In this document: positions 51,464-60,991 of the stretch, piece by piece
Layout of the letters: every line of letters starts with the position of its first letter
Numbering within the stretch: position 1 is the first letter of the stretch
Assembly: GCF_000496595.1 (NCBI RefSeq)
Contig: NC_022793.1
Location: forward strand, 868,001-932,000
Direction of reading: 5' to 3'
Length of the DNA: 64,000 bases
Source: Candidatus Liberibacter americanus str. Sao Paulo
GTDB lineage: Bacteria; Pseudomonadota; Alphaproteobacteria; Rhizobiales; Rhizobiaceae
Made by a program: the position numbers and the translations under genes
Notes under the pieces: model-generated
What the model saw: the letters and a program-made list of their open reading frames with translations, nothing else
What the model was told of the DNA's origin: nothing
The model's database searches: none

Positions 51464-51718
51464 ATGTCGATGGACTTACAGGAAATAGAAAGAATGATCA
51501 GGCAAGGAATACCTGGTTCAAAGGTTACTATCCACGATTTAGCAGGAGACGGAAATCATTATTCCGCAGAAATTATTTCTGATAAATTTTATGGTAAAAA
51601 TCGTGTTCAGCAACATCAGATGGTTTATACCGCATTAAAAGGTAAAATGGGAAATGATCTTCATGCTCTTGCGATTAAAACTTCAGTTCCAACATCTGAT
51701 AATGTAAATGATAGATGA
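51464..51718 (+). CDS. bolA: BolA-family protein
   Basis: 84 residues with the BolA/YrbA fold: LQEIERMIRQGIPGSKVTIHDL, then DGNHYSAEIISDKFYGKNRVQQHQMVY and ALAIKTSVP. The HxxxxY/C ligand pattern that pairs with monothiol glutaredoxin is represented by the conserved His of QQHQMVY. AGAGG lies 7 bases before ATG 51464. The gene is 50 bases or so before a CGFS glutaredoxin gene, the usual pair that handles [2Fe-2S] clusters and iron sensing. Confidence 0.93.
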   Translation: MSMDLQEIERMIRQGIPGSKVTIHDLAGDGNHYSAEIISDKFYGKNRVQQHQMVYTALKGKMGNDLHALAIKTSVPTSDNVNDR

Positions 51719-51786
51719 TATGTTCGTTTGTTTTTATCATAACAATTTAATTAAATGCTAAGATTTATATGGGAGTGTTGATATAT

Positions 51787-52095
51787 ATGATTGATATAGT
51801 TAATTCTTATATACAAGAGGAAATTAAGAAAAATGATGTAGTATTATTTATGAAAGGATCTCCAGAATATCCGCAATGTGGATTTTCCGGAAAAGTAGTA
51901 CAAATTCTTGATTCTCTTGATGTAATATACAAAGGAATAAACGTTCTTGAAGATGAAAATCTTCGTCAGGGCATTAAAGAATACTCACAATGGCCAACTA
52001 TTCCTCAATTATATGTAAAAGGTGAATTTATCGGTGGTTGCGATATTATATGTGAAATGTTTCAATCAGGAGAAATTCAGAAAATTCTAAAGTAA
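51787..52095 (+). CDS. grxD: Monothiol glutaredoxin (Grx4/GrxD type)
   Basis: CGFS glutaredoxin that carries [2Fe-2S] clusters together with Bol[15 protein letters not shown] has the single active-site Cys31. [31 protein letters not shown] (glutathione-binding TVP-type loop here TIP, and GG-C-D) are present. ATG 51787 gives the standard N-terminus [13 protein letters not shown] (102 residues). An upstream ATG at 51769 adds six residues and has a weaker site. Confidence 0.94.
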   Translation: MIDIVNSYIQEEIKKNDVVLFMKGSPEYPQCGFSGKVVQILDSLDVIYKGINVLEDENLRQGIKEYSQWPTIPQLYVKGEFIGGCDIICEMFQSGEIQKILK

Positions 52096-52221
52096 ATAAA
52101 AATATATTATCCATTGTATGATTAGAATCATATACACCGATGAAAATACTATTTGTAAAATTATGTATTAGTTATTACATTATTTTTTATACGCAACTAT
52201 TAGTTTTGAAAGATTCCTATC

Positions 52222-53454
52222 GTGAGATATCAACCTACCCTAAAACTAAAAAATGTAAATGTTAGCCATAGAGAATTTGTAATAATAATAGCAATGTTGA
52301 TGGCTATCAACTCTCTTGGGATAGACATAATACTTCCATGCTTGCCACAAATTAGTAAATTCTTGGGGATTGAAAATGAAAACCACAGACAACATCTAAT
52401 ATCTTTTTATCTTATTGGTTATGGAATTGCACAAATTTTCTATGGACCGTTATCAGATCGTTTTGGTCGCAAGATAGTAATGATATGCGGACTAATTGTA
52501 TATATAGTATCTACAATAGCGGTATTATTTGTAAGCTCATTTTCTGAAATGCTTTTTGTTAGATTTATACAAGGCATAGGAGGAGCAGCTCCTCGTATAA
52601 TCACGATTTCAATTGTACGTGATATTTATGATGGGAAAAAAATGGCAAAAGTATTATCTATTGCCATGATGATTTTTATGATTATACCGATTATAGCTCC
52701 AAGCATAGGTCAAATTATAATGTTCTTTTCAGGCGATTGGATAGGAATATTTACTTGCATGGGTATAGGAACTACAATGATTACACTTTGGTATTATATA
52801 CGTATGCCAGAAACGCTTGATCCTCGAGATGTTCGTCCTTTAAGCTTCAGCTTGGTAAAACATAGCTTTTCTCTCATATTTAAAAATAAAACTGCGATAT
52901 ATTATAATATTGCAAATAGCTTAACAATGGGTGCTGTTTTAGGATTTGTAAATTCTTCACAGCAAATCTATACTGAAGTGTATAATCTTGGCCACTGGTT
53001 TCCCATTGCTTTTGCAATAGGTGGAGTGGCGATGTCTATCTCTTCTTTTGTTAATTCTAGTCTAGTAGATAAATTCGGAGTAAGAATTGTATCACATTAT
53101 TCGCTTTTATCACTACTTATAATCACAGGAATATGGCTTGCATTTCAAATAAACAATGGAGAGTCCATAAGTATCTTTTTATTTATTTTCTTTTTTTTCT
53201 TGTCATCTTTTCAATTTGGATTAATTAATTCTAATTGCAGCAGCATATCTATGGAGCCTTTTTCTAATCTTGCTGGTACAGCATCATCTGTATTTGGTTT
53301 TATAAACACAGTAATTAGCACAATTGTTGGAACTATTATAGGACAATCATTTAACGGAACAACTTATCCAATAACCATAGGATTTTTTGTAATATCAGTT
53401 TTAAGTATACTTTCTGTTATTTCTATTGAGAAAATTAGATTTTGTAAAAGATAA
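52222..53454 (+). CDS. MFS exporter, Bcr/CflA drug-resistance type
   Basis: 410 residues and 12 predicted membrane spans. N-terminal segment MLMAINSLGIDIILPCLPQI is typical for Bcr/CflA, the loop motif GPLSDRFGRKIVMICGLIVY is the MFS signature A, and RFIQGIGGAAPRIITISIVRDIYDG is the motif in helix 4. These pumps export drugs, sulfonamides or small metabolites; substrate here is unknown. GTG start. It follows the bolA-grxD pair on the same strand by 126 bases and has no regulator beside it. Confidence 0.88.
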   Translation: MRYQPTLKLKNVNVSHREFVIIIAMLMAINSLGIDIILPCLPQISKFLGIENENHRQHLISFYLIGYGIAQIFYGPLSDRFGRKIVMICGLIVYIVSTIAVLFVSSFSEMLFVRFIQGIGGAAPRIITISIVRDIYDGKKMAKVLSIAMMIFMIIPIIAPSIGQIIMFFSGDWIGIFTCMGIGTTMITLWYYIRMPETLDPRDVRPLSFSLVKHSFSLIFKNKTAIYYNIANSLTMGAVLGFVNSSQQIYTEVYNLGHWFPIAFAIGGVAMSISSFVNSSLVDKFGVRIVSHYSLLSLLIITGIWLAFQINNGESISIFLFIFFFFLSSFQFGLINSNCSSISMEPFSNLAGTASSVFGFINTVISTIVGTIIGQSFNGTTYPITIGFFVISVLSILSVISIEKIRFCKR

Positions 53455-53779
53455 TAAATATAATTATATTGATCTATAATAATGAAGGTAAATTATAAAA
53501 TTAAATGGTATTTAAATGATATAATCTTATTAATAAATATTTATCGGTATTTATTAAAATATTTTGTATAATACAACTGAGTATATAAATATAAATAATA
53601 GGTCAGATATTTATAATCTAAATAAATAAATTATCTTAAAAAAATGTATTAATAAGAATTAATGTTTAATTTATATCTACCACCCTATTCTCATATGTTA
53701 TAAATTTATAAAATAAATACAAAAGAATATACTTATAACTTAAAAGTACTTATTATAATTAAAATATTATAATTATATT
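53455..53779. other. Spacer between convergent MFS and GNAT genes
   Basis: 325 bases, no supported gene. A perfect 10-bp A/T inverted repeat (53530-53539 with 53548-53557, loop 8) stands 76 bases after the MFS stop and may end transcription weakly. Otherwise nothing ordered. Confidence 0.3.
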
Positions 53780-54289
53780 TTATTGTGATGAATCAAATAA
53801 AATTTTACCTTTTAGCTTTTCAACAATATTATCAACTATTGGGAAAAACATAACTCTCTGCGGATCGATGGGAGCAGGAAATATAATAGCTTTCCATGGG
53901 ACACTTTTAAATCCTAATCTACTATAATAAGAAAAATCACCAACTAATATAACTACGTCAGATCCTTTAGATTTCGCAGCATCAATAGCCATCTGTATTA
54001 ATTTTCTTCCAATTCCTTTATTTTTATATGATGGACGAACAACTATAGATCCCAGAAGATATCCTTTGACTATACCTATATAAATAGGAGTCATACGAAC
54101 TGATCCAATAATCTCTTCATCATTTCTACAACAAAAAGAGGAGTTGATATCATGCTTTCCTGTCTCACGCAATAATACAGCTGCTCTAACAAAACGACCA
54201 GGACCAAAAGCCTCTTCATTCATTGCACAAATAGCAGAATCTTGATCAGGAGTTTCAGTAGAAAATATTAATTTTTTTTCTTTAACAAT
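53780..54289 (-). CDS. GNAT-family N-acetyltransferase, probable ATT start
   Basis: Acetyl-CoA-dependent acetyltransferase. AFGPGRFVRAAVLLRE is the N-terminal helix region, IIGSVRMTPIYIG a beta strand pair, VVRPSYKNKGIGRKLIQMAI is motif A with the Q/R-x-x-G-x-G/A loop (NKGIGR), and VILVGDFSYYSRLGFK is motif B. Family members have about 20 residues before AFGPGRF. That segment (TETPDQDSAICAMNEEAFGP) is present in frame upstream of the first ATG (54223), yet the frame holds no ATG, GTG or TTG before a TAG at 54298-54296. ATT 54289-54287 lies 9 bases after GAGG (54302-54299) and is the likely start, giving 170 residues. Substrate unknown. Confidence 0.72.
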   Translation of the reverse strand: MVKEKKLIFSTETPDQDSAICAMNEEAFGPGRFVRAAVLLRETGKHDINSSFCCRNDEEIIGSVRMTPIYIGIVKGYLLGSIVVRPSYKNKGIGRKLIQMAIDAAKSKGSDVVILVGDFSYYSRLGFKSVPWKAIIFPAPIDPQRVMFFPIVDNIVEKLKGKILFDSSQ

Positions 54290-54503
54290 TATAATCTACC
54301 TCAAAAAATATCTTATTAATGAAATACAACAGCATACGTAATAAATGAATTAATAATATAACTATATATAACTATATTATATAACACTATATAATACATT
54401 ATGGTTTAAAATATCGAATGAATACAGATTATAATAGTATAAATATAACTATTGATTATAAATGATTATCAAATGTGAAAATTCAATAATCATTTATATT
54501 ACT

Positions 54504-55109
54504 CTATAAGATAACTTTTATAGCAATTATTAGCAATGCAACGGCGAAAATTCTATTCTGCATTTTTACAAAATTAGAAGATCTAAATATTAATCTCAAA
54601 CGACTAGATATAGCAGAATAAAATAAAAGAACCATAGTATCCATCGCAACCATTGTCATAGTTGTAATGGTTATTTGTGGACACATGGGATATCTGTTAT
54701 CAAGATAAGCTGGAAGCATTGATACAAATAACGCAATTGCCTTTACATTAGTAATATCTGTTATGAAACCTAGTAAAAAGCGAGATAAATTACTGGTTTT
54801 AGGGATAGAATCAATAGAAATATCAAAAACGGGAGAATTCAACACATTCCAAGCAGTATATACTAACCAAATGGAGCCCAATATTTTAACAATTAACATA
54901 ACAGTAGTAAAATCAAAGACTGATTTTAGGCCTATATTGACCAAAAACATCAAAGTAAATACTGCTAATTCTTGACCAAGTATCAACATCAGAGTTGGCT
55001 TCCATCCGTGCTGTATAGAATGATTAATTGTTAAAATACATCCAGGACCAGGAAGTGAGGTTATTATAAAAGCAAATAACAAAAAGGACAACCAATTTTC
55101 AAAAGACAT
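54504..55109 (-). CDS. LysE/RhtB-family amino-acid exporter
   Basis: 201 residues, about six membrane spans. The N-terminal motif SLPGPGCILTINHSIQHGWKPT is the LysE/RhtB signature (LPGPxxxxxxxxxxxxGxxxG); GQELAVFTLMFLVNIG and LGSIWLVYTAWNVL follow. Exports amino acids such as homoserine, threonine or lysine, substrate not predictable. A long spacer lies upstream (55110-55876), so it has its own promoter. Minus strand, 215 bases before the GNAT gene. Confidence 0.88.
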   Translation of the reverse strand: MSFENWLSFLLFAFIITSLPGPGCILTINHSIQHGWKPTLMLILGQELAVFTLMFLVNIGLKSVFDFTTVMLIVKILGSIWLVYTAWNVLNSPVFDISIDSIPKTSNLSRFLLGFITDITNVKAIALFVSMLPAYLDNRYPMCPQITITTMTMVAMDTMVLLFYSAISSRLRLIFRSSNFVKMQNRIFAVALLIIAIKVIL

Positions 55110-55805
55110 AATATCTCTCCTTTGTTAATTGTAATATCAAAACTAATAAGAAAATCAATTTCATAACTTAAAATCAATAATTTTATATGTGATGTTTTAT
55201 TAAAAAGATCAAATTATGATATATAATAAGGTTATATTAAAGAGATTATATAACCTATATCAATGATTTACAATATATTAATAAAAAGAGTAAAAAACAA
55301 CTTTTAATTTATAAATTAAAAAATAATATTTATATATATTAAGTGATAATATAAATTACAATTTATCTATTTAAACAAAAATATTATAAACTTTAGCAAT
55401 AAAAAAGTTAGTTGATTAATTTATGATCAGGAATAATTGTTGTCCAGTATATATATTTTCCATAACAATTAATCTTAAAGATTTACTTTAAGATTAATTC
55501 CTATAATCAAAGATAATCATAATAATAGATTTGCTTATAAATATTACTTATTTTGATCACAGTTTATAACTTTATATTTGTTGACAACATAAATGATAAT
55601 TTAGATGTTAATTGGAAATATCTAAAAAATAAAAATATAATTTGATAATAATCATTAAATTACGGAATATTTATAGAAATAATTTATTTATAAAATAATA
55701 CAATTATTGATAATGATAAATCATATTTATACTGAAGTATATAATAATAAAACATCTTAAAATAATTATGATAAATTAAAATACAATTCCCTTATTTAAA
55801 AATAT
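55110..55805. other. Long AT-rich spacer
   Basis: About 700 bases with no open frame I can support, between the lysE-type gene start and the ppiD terminator. It contains a perfect 14-bp inverted repeat at 55467-55499 (listed separately). It may mark a lost gene. Confidence 0.4.
55467..55499. repeat. Perfect 14-bp inverted repeat
   Basis: AATTAATCTTAAAG (55467-55480) and CTTTAAGATTAATT (55486-55499) enclose ATTTA. It is the longest perfect hairpin I found in the window. No U-tract follows, and no gene is within 350 bases. It could be a remnant terminator, an RNA element or a palindromic repeat. Confidence 0.7.
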
Positions 55806-55838
55806 AAAAAATCCCAGTCATATTTATGGCTGGGATTT
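55806..55838 (-). terminator. Rho-independent terminator of the ppiD gene
   Basis: AAATCCCAGTCAT (55809-55821) pairs with ATGGCTGGGATTT (55826-55838), 13 bp with one G-T pair and a 4-base loop. On the minus strand the stem is followed by TTTTTT. It stands 39 bases after the ppiD stop codon. Confidence 0.9.
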
Positions 55839-55876
55839 AGAAAACTAGTCGTCATAATGTCACTAAAAAATTAATT

Positions 55877-57787
55877 TTAGTTTTTTAAAAAACTATCCAA
55901 ATATTTTTTGATTTTTCCTTCATTAACATAAACAGGATAATTGTTTTTAATTCCAACAACAAACTCAAGAATAGTATCAGCTCTAAACATCTTTTGATAA
56001 TGATCAAATATTTTTTTGCCTCTTTCTCCATTATCAACAACAACTTTAGAAGTCTTAACTGTGAAAATAATATTTTGTTCTCCATTCTTAATAGGAATAA
56101 CCCTAGTTATTCCTATAGGTCCAGAAAATACTTCAGATACTCCATCTTCTCCTAAAATATCACGCTTAGAAACATCAGATGGAATAAAAGGAAAACGACT
56201 AATACCATTAATACTTAAGATTTTTTTATTTAGTTTAAATCCTATATCCCCTAATTTTTTATTATAATTAATCAATTTATTAGCTTTGAGAGATAGTTCT
56301 TCCTTCTGTTTAGCAATTTTCCAATCTTTTTTAACTTGTTCTATCACTTCACTTAATTTCTTATTACGAGAAGCAACAATATCTTTTACATTAATCCAAA
56401 CATAGCTCCCATTATCCAATCTAATGAGCTGAGTTTTATTAGCACCATCTCTCAATGAAAAAGCAAAATTTAATACCATATTGGGAACATCTAAATTGAA
56501 CTTTACTCCCAGCATATCTTCCGCTGATTCACTAAGTAAAGGAAGATCTGTAATTGAAACATTTTCCATCTTAGCAAGATCTACAATACTACTGCCAGAA
56601 GATATCATAGACTGCTGTTTTTTAATATCATCTGACATCATCTGAGACGCACGTGAATAACGGACTTCTTTTTCCAGAGTTTCTTTTACATCATTGAATG
56701 ATTTAACATAAGAAGGATTTATCTCACTCACACGAACAATAACAAATCCATAAGATCCCTTGATAACACCTGTATATCCGCCTTTTTTAGCAACAGAGAA
56801 AATTGAATCCGCCAATTTATTATCAGGAACATTTTCTTTAGAAAAAGTTCCTACTAGCATGTCACTAGCGGTTTTCCCTTTTTGATTAGCTAATTGCTCA
56901 AAAGATTTACCTTTTTGCAATGATTTAAAAGCTTCATTTGCCTCATTTTCATCTAAAAAGAACAATTGATCATATTTGCGAGTTTCTGGAACAGAATAAC
57001 GAGACTTTACTTTCTCGTATTCTACACGCAAATCATTATCTGAAAGATTAACTTTATTTAACTTATCATTAATATTGATCATCATATAAGATATTTTCCT
57101 ATATTCAGGAGCAATATAATTCTTCTCAAACTTATCAAACCATGCTTTGAGAACTTCTTCTGACGGATCAGCAGGAACAGGCATATCGCTTCTATTGATA
57201 ATTAAATAATCTATATCTCTTTTTTCAAAAAGTTGTCGTTTAATCTGATCAAGCATTATACTAGGAAGGTAAATACTCTCTGAAATCATTTGCAACAAAC
57301 TATCACGGGATATCATTTTTCTAAAGGAATCAACGAAATCTCTTTCACTAATCATTGATTTTTTTATCATATCTAAAAATAAGTCATGACTATATTTTCC
57401 ATCTTCTCCATGGAAGGCTGGATATCCTTGAATTATATCAAACGCGTGTTTTAAGGGAGTTATAAAACCTATATCTTCATTAAACTGATTTATAGCGCAC
57501 TCAATTATGAGTTGCTGAATAACTTGTTGATCTATTTCCATAGATATAAGATCTGCGACAGATATATCATATCCATATTGTTGTGATAAAATGTATAATG
57601 TCTTCTTCAACCTATCAACGAATAGATCAAAAGATACTTTCTGTTTTCCAACAGAGACAACTGTTTCTGATCTCTTATAAAAAGAAAAAATGCTAGACAA
57701 GCCCCATACAAAAAAAGGAGCAATCAAGATAACAAGAAAAATTTTTGCAACCCAAGTACGAGAAGCTTTACGCATCATTTCTATCAT
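55877..57787 (-). CDS. ppiD: PpiD/SurA-type peptidyl-prolyl isomerase, membrane-anchored
   Basis: Periplasmic foldase for secreted proteins. MRKASRTWVAKIFLVILIAPFFVWG gives one N-terminal membrane anchor (about 12-32). A SurA_N-like region (about 37-190) carries VSVGKQKVSFDLFVDRLKK, and a parvulin (PPIC) domain covers about 255-350 with YDQLFFLDENEANEAFKSL, FSKENVPDNKLADSIFSV and GFVIVRVSEINP. A second half-domain and a charged C-terminus follow. 636 residues, usual length for alphaproteobacterial PpiD. In rhizobia tpiA and secG lie beside it; here they do not. Confidence 0.88.
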   Translation of the reverse strand: MIEMMRKASRTWVAKIFLVILIAPFFVWGLSSIFSFYKRSETVVSVGKQKVSFDLFVDRLKKTLYILSQQYGYDISVADLISMEIDQQVIQQLIIECAINQFNEDIGFITPLKHAFDIIQGYPAFHGEDGKYSHDLFLDMIKKSMISERDFVDSFRKMISRDSLLQMISESIYLPSIMLDQIKRQLFEKRDIDYLIINRSDMPVPADPSEEVLKAWFDKFEKNYIAPEYRKISYMMININDKLNKVNLSDNDLRVEYEKVKSRYSVPETRKYDQLFFLDENEANEAFKSLQKGKSFEQLANQKGKTASDMLVGTFSKENVPDNKLADSIFSVAKKGGYTGVIKGSYGFVIVRVSEINPSYVKSFNDVKETLEKEVRYSRASQMMSDDIKKQQSMISSGSSIVDLAKMENVSITDLPLLSESAEDMLGVKFNLDVPNMVLNFAFSLRDGANKTQLIRLDNGSYVWINVKDIVASRNKKLSEVIEQVKKDWKIAKQKEELSLKANKLINYNKKLGDIGFKLNKKILSINGISRFPFIPSDVSKRDILGEDGVSEVFSGPIGITRVIPIKNGEQNIIFTVKTSKVVVDNGERGKKIFDHYQKMFRADTILEFVVGIKNNYPVYVNEGKIKKYLDSFLKN

Positions 57788-58468
57788 GAAAATTATAATC
57801 CCCTAAGCTATTTGAAACAATTTATCACATCTCATTACTATATAATACAAATAATTACTATATAATACAAATTCGCTCTATCAATAGCACTGTAAAATAA
57901 CACACACACATTACAAATGACTTATATAATCTAATATTTATATACATAATAATTAAGCAAATATCTTATAAACACACACACTTTATCTTACACTTCGTTC
58001 TAATTAACTAATTCAAAAACTCATGTTATAAAAGCAAATTAAAAATAATAAGCAAATAAAAAAAACCAGTTATTTATAATTTTATATGACAATAAAATTA
58101 TCGAATATCAATTCAACAATCAATATACCATATCTTTATATTAGATAAATTGTTAATCTTACAATAAATCCTCAATGAAAATAAGCAATAAGAAAGTTCA
58201 GAATCACTTATACATTAACTATATATAATAATAAATACCAACAATAGCAATTATTTAACCTGTGACAATAATTTTCTTAAATATGAAAATTAGTACCTAA
58301 TAATTTCATTATAATGTACTAATTAATAGATTCAAGATAAAGATTATGATAATCTATTAATCATATAATATCTTTGTGATCCAAATAAATATTATACAGT
58401 TATTTTGAATTGCATAGTACAATATTTAATCGTGCTTTTCCTATTATGGTACAATAAAGTGTATATTT
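57788..58468. other. Long divergent spacer ppiD/rsmE
   Basis: 681 bases between two divergent starts, no gene seen. It includes a 20-bp tandem duplication (57834-57872), two short ACAC runs (57899-57910 and 57972-57981), and AGATTATGATAATCT (a 6-bp hairpin at about 58341-58355). Promoters of both genes must lie here. Confidence 0.4.
57834..57872. repeat. Two tandem copies of a 20-bp unit
   Basis: ATTACTATATAATACAAATA (57834-57853) is repeated at once (57854-57872, last base missing). It lies about 50 bases before the ppiD start. The repeat places a TATAAT-like box twice, so it could duplicate a ppiD or divergent promoter element. Confidence 0.85.
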
Positions 58469-59218
58469 ATGAAATATAGCTCCAATATTAAACGATTATT
58501 TGTCGATTTTCCTTTATCGAACGGATATAAAGGAAAAGCCAGTGAGTATCAGTATAACTATCTATCAAATGTATTGCGTATGAAAGAAGGAGAAAACATT
58601 CTACTTTTTAATGGAAAAGACGGAGAATGGATGGGAGAGATTTCTTATAAAGATACTAAAGGAATTATATTAAAAGTAATAGATCAAACTAAAACTCAAA
58701 CTCAACCATTTGATTTACAATATATTTTCTCACCAATCAAAAACAAACGCCTTATTTATATGATTCAAAAATCAGTCGAAATGGGAGCAGGTTCCATTCA
58801 TCCAGTTATCACTAAATACACACAAAACAAGAATTATAATATGGATCGTATACGGACTTATATAATAAGTGCAGCAGAACAATGCAATATTATCTCAATT
58901 CCTTCTATATATCCTCCAGTTGAACTAGATGTTATTTTGGAAAATTGGGATAATAATCGACTAATCATTTTTGCAGACGAAACATATAACGAAAAAAATT
59001 CTTTGAATATTCTTAAGAAAATACCTAATAAATCTCCCCTAGCAATCCTTGTAGGACCAGAAGGAGGATATCATCCTGAGGAAATAAAAAAATTACGATC
59101 TCTTCCTTTTGTAATTCCTATATCATTAGGACCAAGAATATTGCGATCTGATACCGCAGCGGTTGCAATAATGGCATTAGTTCAATCTATTTGTGGAGAT
59201 TGGTATAGATTACTATAA
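58469..59218 (+). CDS. rsmE: 16S rRNA (uracil1498-N3)-methyltransferase
   Basis: Methylates U1498 of 16S rRNA. N-terminal PUA-like domain (RLFVDFPLSNG... NVLRMKEGENILLFNGKDGEW) and C-terminal SPOUT domain with the trefoil-knot blocks LVGPEGGYHPEEIKKL and SLGPRILRSDTAAVAIMALVQ. 249 residues, normal. It precedes gshA by about 106 bases on the same strand, as in rhizobia. Confidence 0.94.
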   Translation: MKYSSNIKRLFVDFPLSNGYKGKASEYQYNYLSNVLRMKEGENILLFNGKDGEWMGEISYKDTKGIILKVIDQTKTQTQPFDLQYIFSPIKNKRLIYMIQKSVEMGAGSIHPVITKYTQNKNYNMDRIRTYIISAAEQCNIISIPSIYPPVELDVILENWDNNRLIIFADETYNEKNSLNILKKIPNKSPLAILVGPEGGYHPEEIKKLRSLPFVIPISLGPRILRSDTAAVAIMALVQSICGDWYRLL

Positions 59219-59324
59219 AGCATTAAGAATGATTATTTACCCAAAAAGTTACTAATTATGATTAATTGGATTTTGCGTACATATCAATTTAAGCATTGTT
59301 TTTCATATATTTTAAGGAATAAAT

Positions 59325-60698
59325 ATGATTTCTAATTTATCGAGAGAAAATATCGTAATTTCTATAGAGGATCTAGTTAATCATATCGCATCTGGTGTTA
59401 AATCAAAACACGATCTTTACATCGGAGCAGAACATGAAAGCTTTATCTTTTCACAAAAGGATAATAGCCCTGTCCCTTATAAAGGCGAAAGAAGTATTGA
59501 AACTATTTTATCTAATATCAAAAAAAAACTTATATGGGAACCAATTATGGATCAGCAAAATCTTATTGGGCTCAAAGATCCTTTTAGCAAAGCTGCAATA
59601 TCCCTAGAGCCAGGAGGACAATTTGAATTATCAAGTACAACTTTAAAAAACATACATCAAATCAAAGAAGAAATGTTTAAATATATAAAAAATCTAAAAG
59701 AGGTTACAAATGACCTTGATATGAAAATTATGGGAATGGGAGCTAATCCAAAATGGAAAATAAGTGAAATTCCAATAATTCCTAAATCACGATATAAGAT
59801 TATGAAAGAATACATGCCACAAATAGGAACGAGCGGTCTAGATATGATGTTTAGAACTTGCACCACACAAGTAAGCCTTGATTTCCATAGCGAAAAAGAT
59901 ATGGCGGTCAAGTTGCGTGTATCTTTAAAATTACAGCCAATTATTACAGCAATATTTGCATCTTCTCCTTTTACTGAAAAAAAAATTAATGGATTTCAAT
60001 CATGGCGTAGCGAAATATGGATCAATACAGACAAAAACCGCACAGGAATTATTCCATATGCTTTTGAAAATAATTTCGGATTTGAAGATTACACCCAATG
60101 GGCTCTTGATATTCCAATGTATTTTGTTATACGCGACGATCAATATTACAAATGCACAAATATAACGTTTCGTCAGTTTATAAATGGAGCCCTCAAAGGA
60201 AAAATTAAACAATGGCATGCTACAATAGAAGACTGGGAAAATCACCTGTCAACATTATTTCCAGATGTTCGTTTAAGAAATTGTCTCGAAATGCGTGGCG
60301 CAGATTCAGGAAGGCCAGAACAGATTCTTGCTATATCAGCTTTTTGGACAGGTATTCTTTATGATGATTCAGCATTGCAAGAGGTAAATAATTTAACATC
60401 TGAATGGTCTTTTGATGACATCAATAAATTACGCTATAGCGTGACACATAAAGGAATAAGATCGAAAATTAAAGGTCAATATATATCAAGTATTGCAGAT
60501 AAAATTATTAATATTTCTAGAAATGGTTTGAGAAATCGAGGACATTTAAATCATAGGAAAGAGGATGAAACTATTTTTTTAAAACCAATAGAAAAAATAA
60601 TTAATGAAAATAAAAGCCCTGCTGATGAAATGATAAATTCTTATCATGGAAAATGGAAAGAATCAGTAGAACCATGCTTTGAAGAATATACTTATTAA
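59325..60698 (+). CDS. gshA: Glutamate-cysteine ligase (alphaproteobacterial/plant type)
   Basis: First step of glutathione synthesis, ATP-dependent joining of glutamate and cysteine. The YIGAEHESFIFS block (about 32-43) and SLEPGGQFELSSTTL bind substrate and metal. GTSGLDMMFRTCTTQVSLDF holds the region of the redox-sensing Cys, and TFRQFINGALKGKI, LRNCLEMRGADSGRPEQIL follow. 457 residues, as in rhizobia and plants. AAGGA lies 7 bases before ATG. It works with gor (3.0 kb); gshB is not in this window. Confidence 0.94.
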   Translation: MISNLSRENIVISIEDLVNHIASGVKSKHDLYIGAEHESFIFSQKDNSPVPYKGERSIETILSNIKKKLIWEPIMDQQNLIGLKDPFSKAAISLEPGGQFELSSTTLKNIHQIKEEMFKYIKNLKEVTNDLDMKIMGMGANPKWKISEIPIIPKSRYKIMKEYMPQIGTSGLDMMFRTCTTQVSLDFHSEKDMAVKLRVSLKLQPIITAIFASSPFTEKKINGFQSWRSEIWINTDKNRTGIIPYAFENNFGFEDYTQWALDIPMYFVIRDDQYYKCTNITFRQFINGALKGKIKQWHATIEDWENHLSTLFPDVRLRNCLEMRGADSGRPEQILAISAFWTGILYDDSALQEVNNLTSEWSFDDINKLRYSVTHKGIRSKIKGQYISSIADKIINISRNGLRNRGHLNHRKEDETIFLKPIEKIINENKSPADEMINSYHGKWKESVEPCFEEYTY

Positions 60699-60770
60699 AT
60701 TAGCCTAATACATAGCTTTTAAACAAGTAAGCATATAAATATTTGATAATAATTACATAGTAATCTTATC

Positions 60771-60797
60771 TAAGATAAATCTAAAACATTTATCTTA
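60771..60797. repeat. 10-bp inverted repeat between convergent gshA and pdxH
   Basis: TAAGATAAAT (60771-60780) and ATTTATCTTA (60788-60797) are perfect arms around 7 bases, in the 293-base spacer between the two stop codons. The stem is nearly all A/T and no U-tract follows, so terminator function is weakly supported. Nothing else is seen in the spacer. Confidence 0.35.
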
Positions 60798-60991
60798 TCA
60801 AGATATAAATTATATATCCTGACAATAATAACTATATAAAATAATTTTTATAGATTTTTTTTAAAATAAAAAATAAAATTGCGGCATGCATGTGAATGCT
60901 TGAATATAAATTATGATATAAGCTTAATTAATAGAATTGTTTAAATTAAGATAATTATTTAATATTTTACATATTTATAAAAAATATTTTT

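Noticed and set aside
53494..53590. 29-codon ORF in the spacer after the MFS gene
   Set aside because: No ribosome-binding site, no family and chance length for A/T-rich DNA.
57788..58468. tRNA or small RNA gene in the long ppiD/rsmE spacer
   Set aside because: No T-loop (GTTCRANYC) or cloverleaf arms were seen; the composition is plain A/T.
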